A stretch of 64,000 bases of DNA, from contig NZ_JACHNF010000001.1 of the NCBI RefSeq assembly GCF_014205295.1, positions 2,728,001 to 2,792,000 of the forward strand, in the 5' to 3' direction. A program made the position numbers and the translations under genes. Source of the stretch: Kribbella solani (GTDB taxonomy: Bacteria > Actinomycetota > Actinomycetes > Propionibacteriales > Kribbellaceae). Below the pieces are notes generated by a model. That model was not told the DNA's origin, did not search any database, and worked only from the letters and a program-made list of their open reading frames with translations. Numbering within the stretch: position 1 is the stretch's first letter; each line of letters opens with the position of its first letter. Positions 20,001 to 29,600 of the stretch are shown here, piece after piece.

Positions 20001-20093
20001 ATCGGCCTGGGCCATCCCGGTCGCCGCTACGCCTCCGAGCGGAATCAGGACAGCGGCTGCCAGCAGGGCAACCATGGTGCGGTAACGCTTCAT
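17040..20093 (-). CDS. Secreted PIG-L deacetylase with NEW3 and CBM9-like domains
   Basis: A 1017-residue exported protein. A signal peptide (1-30, ending AQA) is followed by a PIG-L/LmbE domain with the zinc motif AHPDDD (52-57) and a second His region in AAGHGNHQ. Members remove acetyl groups from GlcNAc-type sugars. The middle has Ig-like repeats resembling NEW3 domains, then a CBM9/DOMON-like domain beginning near VDGVASPGEYTG, and a C-terminal beta domain. It is the last gene of a sugar ABC operon, 52 bases after a permease gene. An outside-acting deacetylase linked to an importer suggests processing of an acetylated sugar before uptake; the exact substrate is inference. Confidence 0.82.
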   Translation of the reverse strand: MKRYRTMVALLAAAVLIPLGGVAATGMAQADPGPAKYVADRATKIDVMGEWAHPDDDTSIIGPCGVWHDRYGTKCGVIMVTRGEGGGNSAGTELGPDLGLRRENEDRVAHYRSGTIDIFNLDRVDFFYNQSAPLTQYFWNHEETLRRVTRVIRETQPEVYIGFTPTLAAGHGNHQQAGRLIWEGVLAAADPSMFPEQLKGKDALSTWQVKKVFSGGATAGTGGTTTAANCTTGFTPTGLDTVAGVWTGYNSPYKWPAGNLQGQPAGTPKIWQQVADEGRAAYPTQSRVMYKGTSAPACSRFGMTESFVPFQPNSNTAAGQDDAILFGATKPDPGGLPLGTLEYLTFDRFLNVAGTPFQATLHLRSGAGPLKPGTAALTVPDGWKVSPPQRVGVVKGNKETTVTFTVTPSPTAAVNQNAKVSALYSTGNKTGYTDNLVRIVSATEGRFERWGNWKEYDDWLDKTAPQATRLGRSPAIQSMGIGKTIDVPVVVHNWSNQPQSGAVSLTLPANFTADAVSKPYSNLAAGAETTVTFKVTNSDTTLPQNQNVSIPITTTYSAPAGTGNEVLTLSLVPNTTIAKATTTPKVDGVASPGEYTGPSLDLGRIWQGASGCTGVDDCGVSPTGEGSTAKVSWSDDALYFFIHIKDDYQSYAVTPEECVGHWQADSVEILLDPRGTASQDLMDTANTFKLGIFPFTNDPTNKNGNGVNGACWSRDADNHQGYSTGPLAKNVSDAPNAPGVQVASTAKWVGSNETTVPHAYTGGGYDLEVKIPLSNLPAAVDPAKLGLNITPYDNDDTSAAGTTTLRHIDMSTRLGWSALGSVQSDPYRWGQATVAGYTPPADRPTKPSAPNVSNPNLNGVLSPQTIAQSARNGVPISGRVPAPASNSLKVKKVSVEKSTVEVDVSSTGSGSAQLFLWTGLIGAIPVYTTSCSPAADPAPDYGFTPCAVSDGGYPAWSPDMSGHVVNHTASQITSKTKHLSIPITAAQRSALLKDGRLLISYQTPKDEVQALDLKLNR

Positions 20094-20144
20094 TCTGCGC
20101 TCTCCCTATGGCGGATGTGACGGATATCCCCCGAACGGGTGGTG

Positions 20145-20945
20145 CTACTCCCTGACCGCGCCCTCGAGCATGCCCGCGATGAAATGGCGCTGCAGGAAGA
20201 GATAAAGGATCACGACCGGCGTCGCGACGATCACCGCGCCGGCCGCGAGCAGGGTGAACCCCTGGCTGTACTGGCCCTGGAAGAAGGCCAGACCGAGCGG
20301 CGCGGTCCGCAGGCTCTCGTTGGTGACCATCACCAGCGGGATCAGGAACTCGTTCCAGGTCCACATGAACACCAGCACGATCATCGTGACGATGGCCGGC
20401 CGGGCCAGCGGGACCTGGATCTGCCAGAGCATCCGCCGGGTGGACGCGCCGTCCAGCCGGGCCGCCTCGACCAGGTCGCGGCCGCCGGCCCGGAAGAAGG
20501 TCCGCATCCAGAAGGTGCCGAAGGCAACGGACTGCGCGACCTGCGGAAGCGCGACCGCCCAGTACGTGTCGGTCAGCCCGAGCGTCCGCAGATCGAAGTA
20601 CAGCGGCACCACGATCGCCTCGCTGGGCATCATGATGCCGAGCAGGAACAGGTAGAACAGGATGCCGGAGCCGCGGAACCGCATGGTGCCGAAGGCGAAC
20701 CCGGCCAGTACCGACAGCAGCACGCTGATCACCACGACCGACACCGACACCGCGAGACTCATCCGCAGGTAGGTGCCGAAGTGGCCGATCTTCCAGGCCT
20801 CGGCGAAGTTGCCGAAGCCGGACGTGTCACCGGCGTCGTTCGGTCCGAGCGCCGCCAGCACGACGGTCACGATCGGTCCGAGCGCGAAGGCGGCGAAGGC
20901 CAGCAGGATGACGTAGTTCGCCGCCTTCTCCGTACGCGAGATCAT
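20145..20945 (-). CDS. Sugar ABC transporter permease (MalG type)
   Basis: Inner-membrane permease of 266 residues with six helices. The EAA loop that contacts the ATPase reads EAARLDGAST, about two thirds along. It pairs with the MalF-type permease just upstream (ATGA overlap). No ATPase gene is in the operon; actinobacteria commonly share one MsiK-type ATPase among such importers. Confidence 0.9.
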   Translation of the reverse strand: MISRTEKAANYVILLAFAAFALGPIVTVVLAALGPNDAGDTSGFGNFAEAWKIGHFGTYLRMSLAVSVSVVVISVLLSVLAGFAFGTMRFRGSGILFYLFLLGIMMPSEAIVVPLYFDLRTLGLTDTYWAVALPQVAQSVAFGTFWMRTFFRAGGRDLVEAARLDGASTRRMLWQIQVPLARPAIVTMIVLVFMWTWNEFLIPLVMVTNESLRTAPLGLAFFQGQYSQGFTLLAAGAVIVATPVVILYLFLQRHFIAGMLEGAVRE

Positions 20946-21844
20946 CGACTCCCCTCCCGGTCGCCGATCTTGTTGATGACCAGCGAGATGAGCAGGATCA
21001 GGACGGTCAGGGTGACGCCGATGGCCGCGGCCGAGCCGACCCGGCCGAGCTCGAAGGCCCGGTGGTACACCTCGTACGAGGGCACCGACGTCGAATTGCC
21101 CGGTCCGCCGCTGGTGGTCACGTACACCAGGTCGAAGGTCCGCAGCGCGGCGATCACGGTCAGCGTCAGCGCGACCGCGATCTCACCGCGGACCGACGGC
21201 AGCGTCACCGCGAAGAACTCCTGCACCGGGCCGGCGCCGTCCAGCCGGGCCGCCTCGTAGAGGCTCCCGCTGATCCGGCTCATCCCGGCCAGCAACAGCA
21301 CGGTGACCAGACCGGTCTCGAACCAGGACCCGATGAACCCGACCGCCGGCAGCGCCAGCGCGTAGTCACCGAGCCAGCCGCGCGCGACCGAACCCAGGCC
21401 GATCGCGTGCAGCAGGTCGTTGATGGTGCCGTCCGGCGCGTACATCCGCCGCCAGGCGACCGCGACGACAACCATCGCGATCACCTGCGGCAGGAAGACC
21501 ACCGTCCGGAAGAACGGCAGCCCGCGGACCTTCGCCCGGTTCAGGATCGACGCCAGCAGCAGGCCGACGCAGACCGGGATCACCGCGAAGAACAGCATCA
21601 GTACGAGCGCGTGCCCGAACGCGGACCGCAGTCCGGCGTCGCTGATGATCTCCTGGTAGTTGGCGAACCCGGCCCACTTGCCGAGCGTCAGTCCGTCCCA
21701 GTCGTAGAAGGACAGCTGGACCGAGCGCAGCAGCGGGTAGAGCAGGAACGCCGCGTAGACGGCGAACCCCGGCAAGATGTACAGGTAAGCGATCTTCCGG
21801 GGCTCGCCGGGGGGACTACCCGTTGGCTTGTGAGAACGCGCCAT
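20942..21844 (-). CDS. Sugar ABC transporter permease (MalF type)
   Basis: A 300-residue permease with a short cytosolic N-terminus, six helices and an EAA loop EAARLDGAGP. Its start lies inside the end of the binding-protein gene (29-base overlap) and its stop overlaps the next permease start by four bases, so the three transporter genes are tightly coupled. It forms the importer channel with the 20145-20945 product. Confidence 0.9.
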   Translation of the reverse strand: MARSHKPTGSPPGEPRKIAYLYILPGFAVYAAFLLYPLLRSVQLSFYDWDGLTLGKWAGFANYQEIISDAGLRSAFGHALVLMLFFAVIPVCVGLLLASILNRAKVRGLPFFRTVVFLPQVIAMVVVAVAWRRMYAPDGTINDLLHAIGLGSVARGWLGDYALALPAVGFIGSWFETGLVTVLLLAGMSRISGSLYEAARLDGAGPVQEFFAVTLPSVRGEIAVALTLTVIAALRTFDLVYVTTSGGPGNSTSVPSYEVYHRAFELGRVGSAAAIGVTLTVLILLISLVINKIGDREGSR

Positions 21845-23183
21845 AGTCCTTCTCTAGCCGCTCGGCGAACTGGTCCGGGGTGGCCTTGCCACCCAGCAGG
21901 TCCTGCAGGGCCGCACCGATCGTGTCCGGCATCGTCGGCGTCGCGTAGTCGAGGTACGGAACCAGTCCGTCCGCCTCGACCACCTTGCCGAACGCCGCGA
22001 ACACGTCCTTCTGCAGCGACCCGCTGACTTCCTGCTTGGCCGTGTCGGCCACCGGCAGGTTGCCGGTCTTGGTCAGGATGTTCATCGCGTCCGCGCTGGT
22101 GATGAAGTTCAGGTACGCGGCGGCCGCGTCCGGGTTCTTGCTCTTCGTGGTGATCGAGAACGGCAGCCCGGTACCGCCGGTGGCGATCGGCGCGGCGTCG
22201 GCGGCGGTACCCGGCGGCAGCATGAAGCCGACGTCGTCGCCCATCGCCTTGCCGAGGTCCTCGGCCAGCCAGGTGCCACCGATCAGGTACGTGCCCTTGC
22301 CCTTGCTGAAGGCCTGCCACGCCGGGTCGTAGTCCTGCCCGTTGAAACCGGCGTTGAAGTAGCCCTTGCCGACCCAGTCGGTCAGCGTCTGCGCGGCCTT
22401 CTTGTTCTCGTCGGTCGTCCAGGACGCGCCCTTGCGGCCGAAGCCGAGCTGCTTGATCGTGTCCGCGGGCGTGGTGCGGCCCTGGACCGTACCGAAGACG
22501 TGGATGGCCGGCCACTTCTCCAGGTTGCCGAGCACCAGCGGCGCGTCACCCTTCGCCTTCAGCGTGGCCAGCGACGACTGGAACTCGTCCCAGGTCTTCG
22601 GCTGCTGCACCCCGGCCTCGGCGAGCTTCTTCTTGCTGTAGAAGATGCCCACGACCTCGCCGACCTGCGGCATGCCGTAAAGGTTGCCCTGGCCAAACGT
22701 CTTCCCGTCCGGCGTGTACTGCGAGTACTGCCGAACCGACTGCGGGTAACGCTGATCCCAGTTGTACGCCTTCGCGTACGGGTCCAGCGGCACGAGCTGG
22801 TTCGCCTTGACGAACGCGCCCATGTCCGAGCGGCCGTTGTTCGCCTGGACTACGTCCGGCGGCTCGTTGCCGCTCAGCGCCAGCCGCAGCGTGGTCTTCA
22901 GGTCGTCGAACGACCGCGACACCCGCTTCAGCTTGATGTTCGGGTACTTCGCCTGGAACGCGTCGTTCAGCTGCTTCATCTGCGCTGCCTGGCCGCCACG
23001 GACCTCTTGGTCCCAGACCACCAGGTTGACGTCGCCGAGCTTGGCCGCGTCGGTCTGTACGGATGACGGGGTCGCCTGTGACGACGGGGCCGAGTTCTCG
23101 GCCCCGGGTGTACAGGCAACCGTGCTGACCAGGCCGAGCAGGCCGACAGCCGCGACGATCCCGAGCCGGGGATTGCGTGACAT
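21816..23183 (-). CDS. Sugar ABC transporter substrate-binding lipoprotein
   Basis: A 455-residue family 1 solute-binding protein. It has a lipoprotein signal with cleavage before Cys in STVACTPG (the -3 residue is Thr, which is less common), then DVNLVVWDQEVRGGQ and the usual two-lobe fold, with an aromatic-rich binding region. ATG 23183 is preceded by GGAGGGAG at good spacing; the longer frame to 23744 is antisense to the kinase. It delivers sugar to the two permeases downstream. Confidence 0.92.
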   Translation of the reverse strand: MSRNPRLGIVAAVGLLGLVSTVACTPGAENSAPSSQATPSSVQTDAAKLGDVNLVVWDQEVRGGQAAQMKQLNDAFQAKYPNIKLKRVSRSFDDLKTTLRLALSGNEPPDVVQANNGRSDMGAFVKANQLVPLDPYAKAYNWDQRYPQSVRQYSQYTPDGKTFGQGNLYGMPQVGEVVGIFYSKKKLAEAGVQQPKTWDEFQSSLATLKAKGDAPLVLGNLEKWPAIHVFGTVQGRTTPADTIKQLGFGRKGASWTTDENKKAAQTLTDWVGKGYFNAGFNGQDYDPAWQAFSKGKGTYLIGGTWLAEDLGKAMGDDVGFMLPPGTAADAAPIATGGTGLPFSITTKSKNPDAAAAYLNFITSADAMNILTKTGNLPVADTAKQEVSGSLQKDVFAAFGKVVEADGLVPYLDYATPTMPDTIGAALQDLLGGKATPDQFAERLEKDYGAFSQANG

Positions 23184-23208
23184 GGGGGTACTCCCTCCGA
23201 CCTGACGG

Positions 23209-24336
23209 TCAGTTGTTGGTGACGTCGGCGTTCCGGGCGATGGTCGCCACGGCCCGGCGTACGGCGCCGACCGGCACACTTGGGACGATTTCGTCCAGAA
23301 ACTCATACCTGCGGCGCAGCGATCGGGTGTAGCTGCTCTGATCACCGCTGGTCCGCAGATCCTGCCACCAGTCGGCGATGTCGCCCCAGCCGGGGGCGGC
23401 GAGTGAGCCACCGAACTGCTGGACCGCGAGGGCCGAGCAGAGGGTGGCGAAGGCCAGCCGATCGGCCAGCGCCCAGCCCGCGAGCGTACCGAGAACCAGG
23501 CCGGCGCCGAACACGTCACCGGCTCCGGTCGGGTCCAGCGCCGGTACCCGCAGGGCCGGCACCCGGGCTTCCTCACCGGTCTTCGCGTCGATGCCCATGG
23601 CACCGGCCGCGCCGTCGGTGACGATCGCCAGCGGGACCCGGTCGGCCAGCGCGTACAGCGCGTCCTGTGGCGACCCGGTCCGGGTGTACGCCATCGCCTC
23701 GCCCGCGTTCGGCAGGAAGGCGTCACAGTGGTCGAGCTGGGCAAGTACTTGCGGTGACCAGGTCCCGGTCGGGTCCCAGCCGACGTCGGCGAACACCAGG
23801 CCGCCGTCCTTGCGGGCCAGGTCGACCCAGGTCGACCGGGACGGGTCGCCGAGCGGCTCGATGTCGCCGAGGTCGACGATCACCGCCCCGGTCCGCGGCG
23901 GCTGCCCGATCAGTTCGGTGGCCGGCAGTGGTGACGGGTGCCCGTGCGTGACCATGCTGCGGTCACCGTCGTAGGCGACCGACATGGTCACCGGCGAGTG
24001 CCAGTTGTCGAACCGGCGGGACCGGCTGAGGTCGACGTGCTCCTGCTCGGACAGGGTGCGCCAGCAGAAGTCCGCGTAGTTGTCGTCACCGAACGCGGCC
24101 GCGAGCGAGGTCCGCAGGCCGAGGCGGGAGGCCGCGATCGCCAGGTTCGCGGTGCCGCCCGGTGACGAGCCCATCCCGTCCGCCCACACCTCGGTGCCGC
24201 CGGTGGGACGGTCGGCGAGCCCGGTGAAGATGATGTCGAGAAAGACCGTGCCCCACAGGAAGACGTCGAAGTCGGGTGTCCCGGGGCCGCGCAGACCAGC
24301 GAGCGGGTCGTAGGTCGTATCAGGCATGCCGGTCAT
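23209..24336 (-). CDS. PfkB-family carbohydrate kinase
   Basis: A 375-residue ribokinase-fold kinase. The substrate-side GG motif (SPGGTANLAIAA) and the catalytic, anion-hole motif DPTGAGDVFGAG are intact. I chose ATG 24336 because AGGAG lies just upstream; ATG 24327 is an alternative. It is first in an operon with a sugar importer and divergent from a DeoR repressor, so it probably phosphorylates the imported sugar. A C-terminal extension of about 60 residues, rich in Arg and Trp, follows the kinase core and is not typical. Confidence 0.9.
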   Translation of the reverse strand: MTGMPDTTYDPLAGLRGPGTPDFDVFLWGTVFLDIIFTGLADRPTGGTEVWADGMGSSPGGTANLAIAASRLGLRTSLAAAFGDDNYADFCWRTLSEQEHVDLSRSRRFDNWHSPVTMSVAYDGDRSMVTHGHPSPLPATELIGQPPRTGAVIVDLGDIEPLGDPSRSTWVDLARKDGGLVFADVGWDPTGTWSPQVLAQLDHCDAFLPNAGEAMAYTRTGSPQDALYALADRVPLAIVTDGAAGAMGIDAKTGEEARVPALRVPALDPTGAGDVFGAGLVLGTLAGWALADRLAFATLCSALAVQQFGGSLAAPGWGDIADWWQDLRTSGDQSSYTRSLRRRYEFLDEIVPSVPVGAVRRAVATIARNADVTNN

Positions 24337-24392
24337 CTTGCTCCTGACAAAGTCCCGTGGCAAGCATTTATGATCAAAAATATTCAGGACTT

Positions 24393-24424
24393 GCTCACTT
24401 CTGAGCGGATTTGCCTGCTATTGT
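24393..24424. promoter_or_regulatory. Divergent promoter region with inverted repeat (DeoR/PfkB)
   Basis: GCTCA-CTTC-TGAGC (24393-24406) is a perfect 5-4-5 inverted repeat in an AT-rich gap. TATTGT (24419-24424) is a likely -10 for the DeoR gene, seven bases before GTG 24432, so a leaderless transcript is possible. The repeat is a candidate DeoR operator. Confidence 0.4.
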
Positions 24425-24431
24425 TCGGGCC

Positions 24432-25199
24432 GTGCGACACCAGCGGCAACTCGAGATCGTGCAGCGGCTGCGGACCGATGGCGCCACTTCGGTGGAGGAG
24501 CTGGCCCAGCTGCTCGGGGTCAGTTCGGCGACCATCCGCCGCGACCTGCAACAGCTGGACGAGTCCGGTCAGATCACTCGCGTGCACGGGGGCGCGATCG
24601 TTCCGGCCGGCGACTCCGAGGACGCCGACCGGGACTACCCGTTCGCCTCGGTGGCCGCGGACGCGACCCCCGAGAAGCGGCAGGTGGCCCGGCTGGCGGC
24701 GACGCTGGTCCAGGACGGTGACGTGGTGCTGCTGGACGTCGGCACCACCACCCAGTTGCTGGCCGAGGAGTTGCGTACGCGGCCGGTGACCGTGATGACG
24801 ACGAGTCTCGCGGTCCTGGACGTACTGCGTGACGATCCGGTGGTGGAGCTGATCCTGCTCGGCGGCTGGGTCCGCCGGGCGTACCACTCGCTGGTCGGCG
24901 TACTGACCGAGGATGCACTCCGCCAGGTCCACGCGGACGTGGCGTTCCTCGGTGCCAGCGGCGTCCGGCGGGACGGTTACGTGCTCGACACCACCACCAT
25001 CGAGGTACCGGTGAAACGAGCCGTGATCGAGGCGTCCGACAAGACCGTCCTGCTCGCCGACCGGAACAAGTTCCCCGGCAACGGCAAGCTCAAGGTCTGC
25101 GGCGCCGACGATCTCGACGTACTGGTGACAAACCCCGGGGCCGACCCGGCAACACTCCAGAACTGCATCGACCACGGCGTGGAGGTACTAACCATATGA
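24432..25199 (+). CDS. DeoR-family transcriptional repressor
   Basis: A 255-residue regulator with an N-terminal helix-turn-helix (TSVEELAQLLGVSSATIRRDLQQL, read as two helices) and a C-terminal sugar-phosphate sensor. The sensor shows the DVGTTT phosphate-binding loop and the LADRNKF segment. Such proteins release DNA when a phosphorylated sugar binds, matching the kinase and phospho-glycosidase around it. GTG 24432 was chosen over 24411 because the family starts at VRHQRQ and a TATTGT box precedes it. Its stop overlaps the GH4 start (ATGA). Confidence 0.92.
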   Translation: MRHQRQLEIVQRLRTDGATSVEELAQLLGVSSATIRRDLQQLDESGQITRVHGGAIVPAGDSEDADRDYPFASVAADATPEKRQVARLAATLVQDGDVVLLDVGTTTQLLAEELRTRPVTVMTTSLAVLDVLRDDPVVELILLGGWVRRAYHSLVGVLTEDALRQVHADVAFLGASGVRRDGYVLDTTTIEVPVKRAVIEASDKTVLLADRNKFPGNGKLKVCGADDLDVLVTNPGADPATLQNCIDHGVEVLTI

Positions 25200-26533
25200 A
25201 GCTGGCGATCCTCGGTGGCGGAGGCTTTCGGGTTCCGCTCGTGTACGGGGCGGTGATGCGTGACCGGGGTGGCCAACGAGTCGATCAGGTCTGCCTGTAC
25301 GACGTCGTGCCGGAACGGCTCGAGGCGATCGGTGAGGTACTGCGGCAACTGGCCGCGGAGCAGCCGGACGCGCCGAAGGTCGAGGTGACCACCGACCTGG
25401 ATGTCGCGCTGGACGGCGCCGACTTCATCTTCTCCGCGATCCGGGTCGGCGGGTTGCCGGGCCGGACGGCGGACGAGCGGGTCGCGCTCGATCTCGGGCT
25501 GCTCGGTCAGGAAACCACCGGCCCGGGCGGACTCGCGTACGGGCTGCGTACCGTACCGGCCGCGATGCACGTCGCGGAGCGGGTCGCGGCGATCTGCCCG
25601 CAGGCGTGGGTGATCAACTTCACCAACCCGGCCGGCATGATCACCGAGGCCATGCAGCGCGTCCTCGGCAACCGGGTGATCGGGATCTGCGACTCCCCGA
25701 TCGGCCTCGGCCGGCGCGCCGCGCACGCCCTCGGCCACGACCCCGACCGGGCCTCCCTGGGGTACGTCGGCCTGAACCACCTCGGCTGGCTGAACGAGCT
25801 CGGGTACGACGGCCGCGACGTACTTCCGGACCTGATCGCGAACGATGCGCTGCTCGGCACGATCGAGGAAGGCCGGCTGTTCGGCGCCGAGTGGATTCAG
25901 ACGCTTGGCAGCATCCCGAACGAGTACCTGTACTACTACTACTTCACCCGGGACGCGGTCGCGTCGATCCGGGGCAGCGCCGAGACCCGTGGTGAGTTCC
26001 TGCTGAATCAGCAGCGCGCGTTCTACGACGCGGTCGCGGCCGATCCGGCGTCGGCGCTGGGCCGCTGGCGCGCGGTCCGCGAAGAGCGCGATTCGACGTA
26101 CATGAAGGAGACCCGCGAGGCCTCCGAGGCTCGCGACGCGGCGGACGTGGCCGGCGGCGGGTACGAAGGGGTGGCGGTCGCGATCATGGCGGCGATCGCG
26201 CGGAACGAGCGCAGCACGATGATCCTGAACGTACGCAACGGCAGCACTGTCCCTGGCTTGCCGGCGGACGCGGTGGTCGAGGTGCCGTGCACAGTGGACG
26301 CGGACGGCCCGCATCCGCTCGCGACTTCGCCGCTGGCTGGTCATCAGCTCGGGCTGGTGCAGCAGGTGAAGGCCGTTGAGCAGCTGACCATCACGGCTGC
26401 GCTGGAGCACTCCCCCCGGTTGGCACTGGAGGCGTTGGCGCTGCATCCGCTCGTTGACTCGGTTACTACCGCGCGCACACTGCTCAGCAACTACCGGAGT
26501 CGCCACGCTGATCTGGACGAGCTGTTGCGGTAA
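25196..26533 (+). CDS. GH4 family 6-phospho-beta-glucosidase-like enzyme
   Basis: A 445-residue glycoside hydrolase of family 4, which uses NAD and a divalent metal and works by a redox-elimination mechanism. The N-terminal Rossmann motif is LGGGGFRVP. TNPAGM, ICDSP (metal-ligand Cys) and GLNHLGW (metal-ligand His) follow in the usual order. Most relatives cleave 6-phosphorylated disaccharides. Here it is coupled to a DeoR repressor and divergent from a kinase and an ABC importer rather than a PTS, so the phosphate may be added by the PfkB kinase. Confidence 0.88.
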   Translation: MKLAILGGGGFRVPLVYGAVMRDRGGQRVDQVCLYDVVPERLEAIGEVLRQLAAEQPDAPKVEVTTDLDVALDGADFIFSAIRVGGLPGRTADERVALDLGLLGQETTGPGGLAYGLRTVPAAMHVAERVAAICPQAWVINFTNPAGMITEAMQRVLGNRVIGICDSPIGLGRRAAHALGHDPDRASLGYVGLNHLGWLNELGYDGRDVLPDLIANDALLGTIEEGRLFGAEWIQTLGSIPNEYLYYYYFTRDAVASIRGSAETRGEFLLNQQRAFYDAVAADPASALGRWRAVREERDSTYMKETREASEARDAADVAGGGYEGVAVAIMAAIARNERSTMILNVRNGSTVPGLPADAVVEVPCTVDADGPHPLATSPLAGHQLGLVQQVKAVEQLTITAALEHSPRLALEALALHPLVDSVTTARTLLSNYRSRHADLDELLR

Positions 26534-26610
26534 CTGCTCCTGTAGCCGCTCCCGTGCTCGTGACCCTTCCGTGACGTCCAAGCCCTCCTCAGCGTAAGGA
26601 GCGGACGCTA

Positions 26611-26640
26611 CCCTCCCGGCAACGTACGGCGGCGGGAGGG
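26611..26640 (+). promoter_or_regulatory. Hairpin that covers the amylase ribosome-binding site
   Basis: CCCTCCCG (26611-26618) pairs perfectly with CGGGAGGG (26633-26640), which is the Shine-Dalgarno region of the next gene. The loop is 14 bases. It could limit translation; this is inference from base pairing only. Confidence 0.35.
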
Positions 26641-26647
26641 GACCGTG

Positions 26648-29600
26648 ATGCGCGGGTTCAGGCGTTGGACTGCGGGGATCACTGCTGGTGCTGTGGTGGT
26701 GCTGGGATTGGCGACAGCACCACCTGCTCCTCCCGCGGTGGCTCAGCAGGTGCCGCCAGTGGAGGTGGCTGGTCCGGCGGTTACCGCGGCGGACAAGGCG
26801 CTCGCGACGCCGAGCCTGCGCGCCGATCTGACCAAGGAGCGGTTCTACTTCCTGATGGCGGATCGGTTCGCCAACGGTGACAAGTCCAACGACGCGGGCG
26901 GACTGACCGGTGACCGGCTGCAGACCGGGCTGGACCCGACCGACAAAGGCTTCTACCACGGCGGTGACCTGGCCGGGGTGATCCAGAAACTCGACTACAT
27001 CAAGTCGCTGGGTACTACCTCCATCTGGCTCACGCCGTCGTTCAAGAACCGGCCGGTCCAGGGCACTGGCACGGACGTCAGCGCCGGGTACCACGGGTAC
27101 TGGATCACCGACTTCACCCAGATCGATCCGCATCTCGGTACGAACGCGGACATGAAGCGGCTGATCGACCTGGCGCATCGCAAAGGGATGAAGGTCTTCT
27201 TCGACATCATCACCAACCACACCGCGGACGTGATCTCGTACCAGTCCGGCAACTACGGGTACGTCCCGAAGTCCACCAGCCCGTACAAAGATGCGGCCGG
27301 CAACGTGTTCGACGACAAGCAGTACGCCGCCGGTGACACGTTTCCGCCGCTGGACAAGAACAGCTCGTTCCCGAACGTACCCGTCTTCCGGATGCCCGCC
27401 GACGCTTCGGTGAAGGTGCCGGCGTGGCTGAACGATGCGACCCAGTACCACAACCGCGGCGACTCGACGTTCGCCGGTGAGAGCGCCGAGTACGGCGACT
27501 TCGTCGGGCTGGACGACCTGTTCACCGAGCAGCCGAAGGTCCGCGACGGGCTGATCGACGTGTACAGGACCTGGGCCGAGTTCGGTATCGACGGGTTCCG
27601 GATCGACACCGTCAAGCATGTGAACCTCGAGTTCTGGCAGAAGTTCTCACCGGCGGTGCTGGCGGCCGCGCGGGCCTCGGGTACGAAGAAGTTCTTCATG
27701 TTCGGCGAGGTGTACGACGCGAATCCACAGTTCATGTCGACGTACACGACCAAGGGAAACCTGCAGGCGACGCTCGACTTCGGGTTCCAGCAGAACGCGG
27801 TCGCGTACGCGAAGGGCGATCCGGGTACGAAGCTGCGCGACCTGTACGCGAACGACGACTACTACACGGACACCGACTCGAACGCGTACCAGCTGCCCAC
27901 TTTCCTTGGTAACCACGACATGGGCCGAGTCGGTACGTTCCTGAAGCAGAGCGGGGCGTCCGGCAAGGAGCTGCTCGCGCGGGACGAGCTGGCGCACTCA
28001 CTGATGTACCTGACTCGCGGCCAGCCGGTCATCTACTACGGGGATGAGCAGGGCTTCACAGGCGCGGGCGGTGACAAGGACGCGCGGCAGGACATGTTCG
28101 CGACCAAGACAGCCGACTACGCGGACGACGAGGTTGTAGACGGTACTGGCACTACCACGATCGGCAGCAAGGACCGGTACGACGTCAATGCGCCGCTGTA
28201 CAAGCACATCGCCGCGTTGGCTCGGTTGCGGTCGAAGTACCCGGCACTGTCCGATGGGCGGCAGGTGCACCGGTACTCGTCGAACAGCAACGGGCTCTAT
28301 GCGTTCAGTCGGCTTGGCAGCGACAACGTCGAGTACCTAGTAGTGGCAAACAATTCGAAGACGGCTGCTAATGCGACTGTGGCGACGTACGGACCGCGCA
28401 CCTGGCTGCGGCCGGTCTATGGCGGCTCCACCGCTGTTAAGACGGACCGCGAGGGACGGGTCCTCGTCAGCCAGCCGCCGCTGTCCGTCACCGTGTACCA
28501 GGCGCAGAAGAAGGTGCCAGCGCGCTCCAAGGCACCAGCTGTTTACATGAGCTCGCCGGAGCTGGGTGCGACCGTCAGTGGGCGCGCTGAGATCGCCGCG
28601 GCTGTTCCGGAGAACACTCCGGCCACTGTGACCTTCGGCTACCGCCCAGTGGGTACCAAGGAGTGGAAGCGGCTCGGTTCGGATGACAGTGCGCCGTACC
28701 GGGTGTTCCAGGACGTATCCGGGCTGCCCAAGGGCACGCAGCTTGAGTACCGCGCCGTACTACGTGATGCCTCGGGCAACTACTCCGCATCCAGCTCGTA
28801 CGGGGTCGTGGGTGACGCGCCGCCACCTGGCGGGGGTGGGAACACCGGACTGGTCGTGCAGCCGGCCAACGTGTCAGTACCGGGCGACCACAACAGTGAG
28901 ATGGGCTGTGCGGCTGACTGGTCGCCGGACTGCTCTCAGGCGCAGCTGACACTCGACCCTAAGGACAAGGTGTGGAAGGGGACGTACACACTCCCGGCGG
29001 GTGAGCATGCCTACAAGGCGGCGATCAACAAGAGCTGGGACGAGAACTATGGTGCCGGCGGTACGTTGAACGGCGCCAACATCTCGTACACCGCACCGAA
29101 TGGGCCCGTCACCTTCTACTACGAGCACGGGCGGCACTTCGCCACGTCCAACGCGCAAGGGCCGATCATCACGGTGCCCGGGTCGTTCCAGTCCGAGCTG
29201 GGCTGCCCTACTGACTGGGACCCGTCCTGTATGCGCCCCTGGTTGACCGACGAGGACGGCGACGGGACGTACACCTGGTCGACGAGTGAGTTGGGCGCGG
29301 GCAGCTACGAAGCGAAGGTCGCACACAACCTGTCGTGGGACGAGAGCTACCCGGCCGCCAACGTACCGGTGACAGTGCCGCGCGACGGGTTGATCGTCAC
29401 GTTCTCGTACGTGCTGGCGACGCACCAGTTCACGGTAACCACCGCCAAGCCCGGCGCGCAGCCGGACCTTGGCCAGGCGAAGGCACAGTGGGTCAGCCGG
29501 GACACTCTGCTCGTACCGGCCGTCGACCACCCGGAGCGGTTCCGGTGGCGGCTGCACTGGTCGGCGACTGGCGCGCTGAAGATCGATGCGGATGACATCG

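Noticed and set aside
24977-27619. An 880-residue minus-strand frame opposite the DeoR, GH4 and amylase genes
   Set aside because: It is antisense to three well-supported genes; high GC keeps the frame open.
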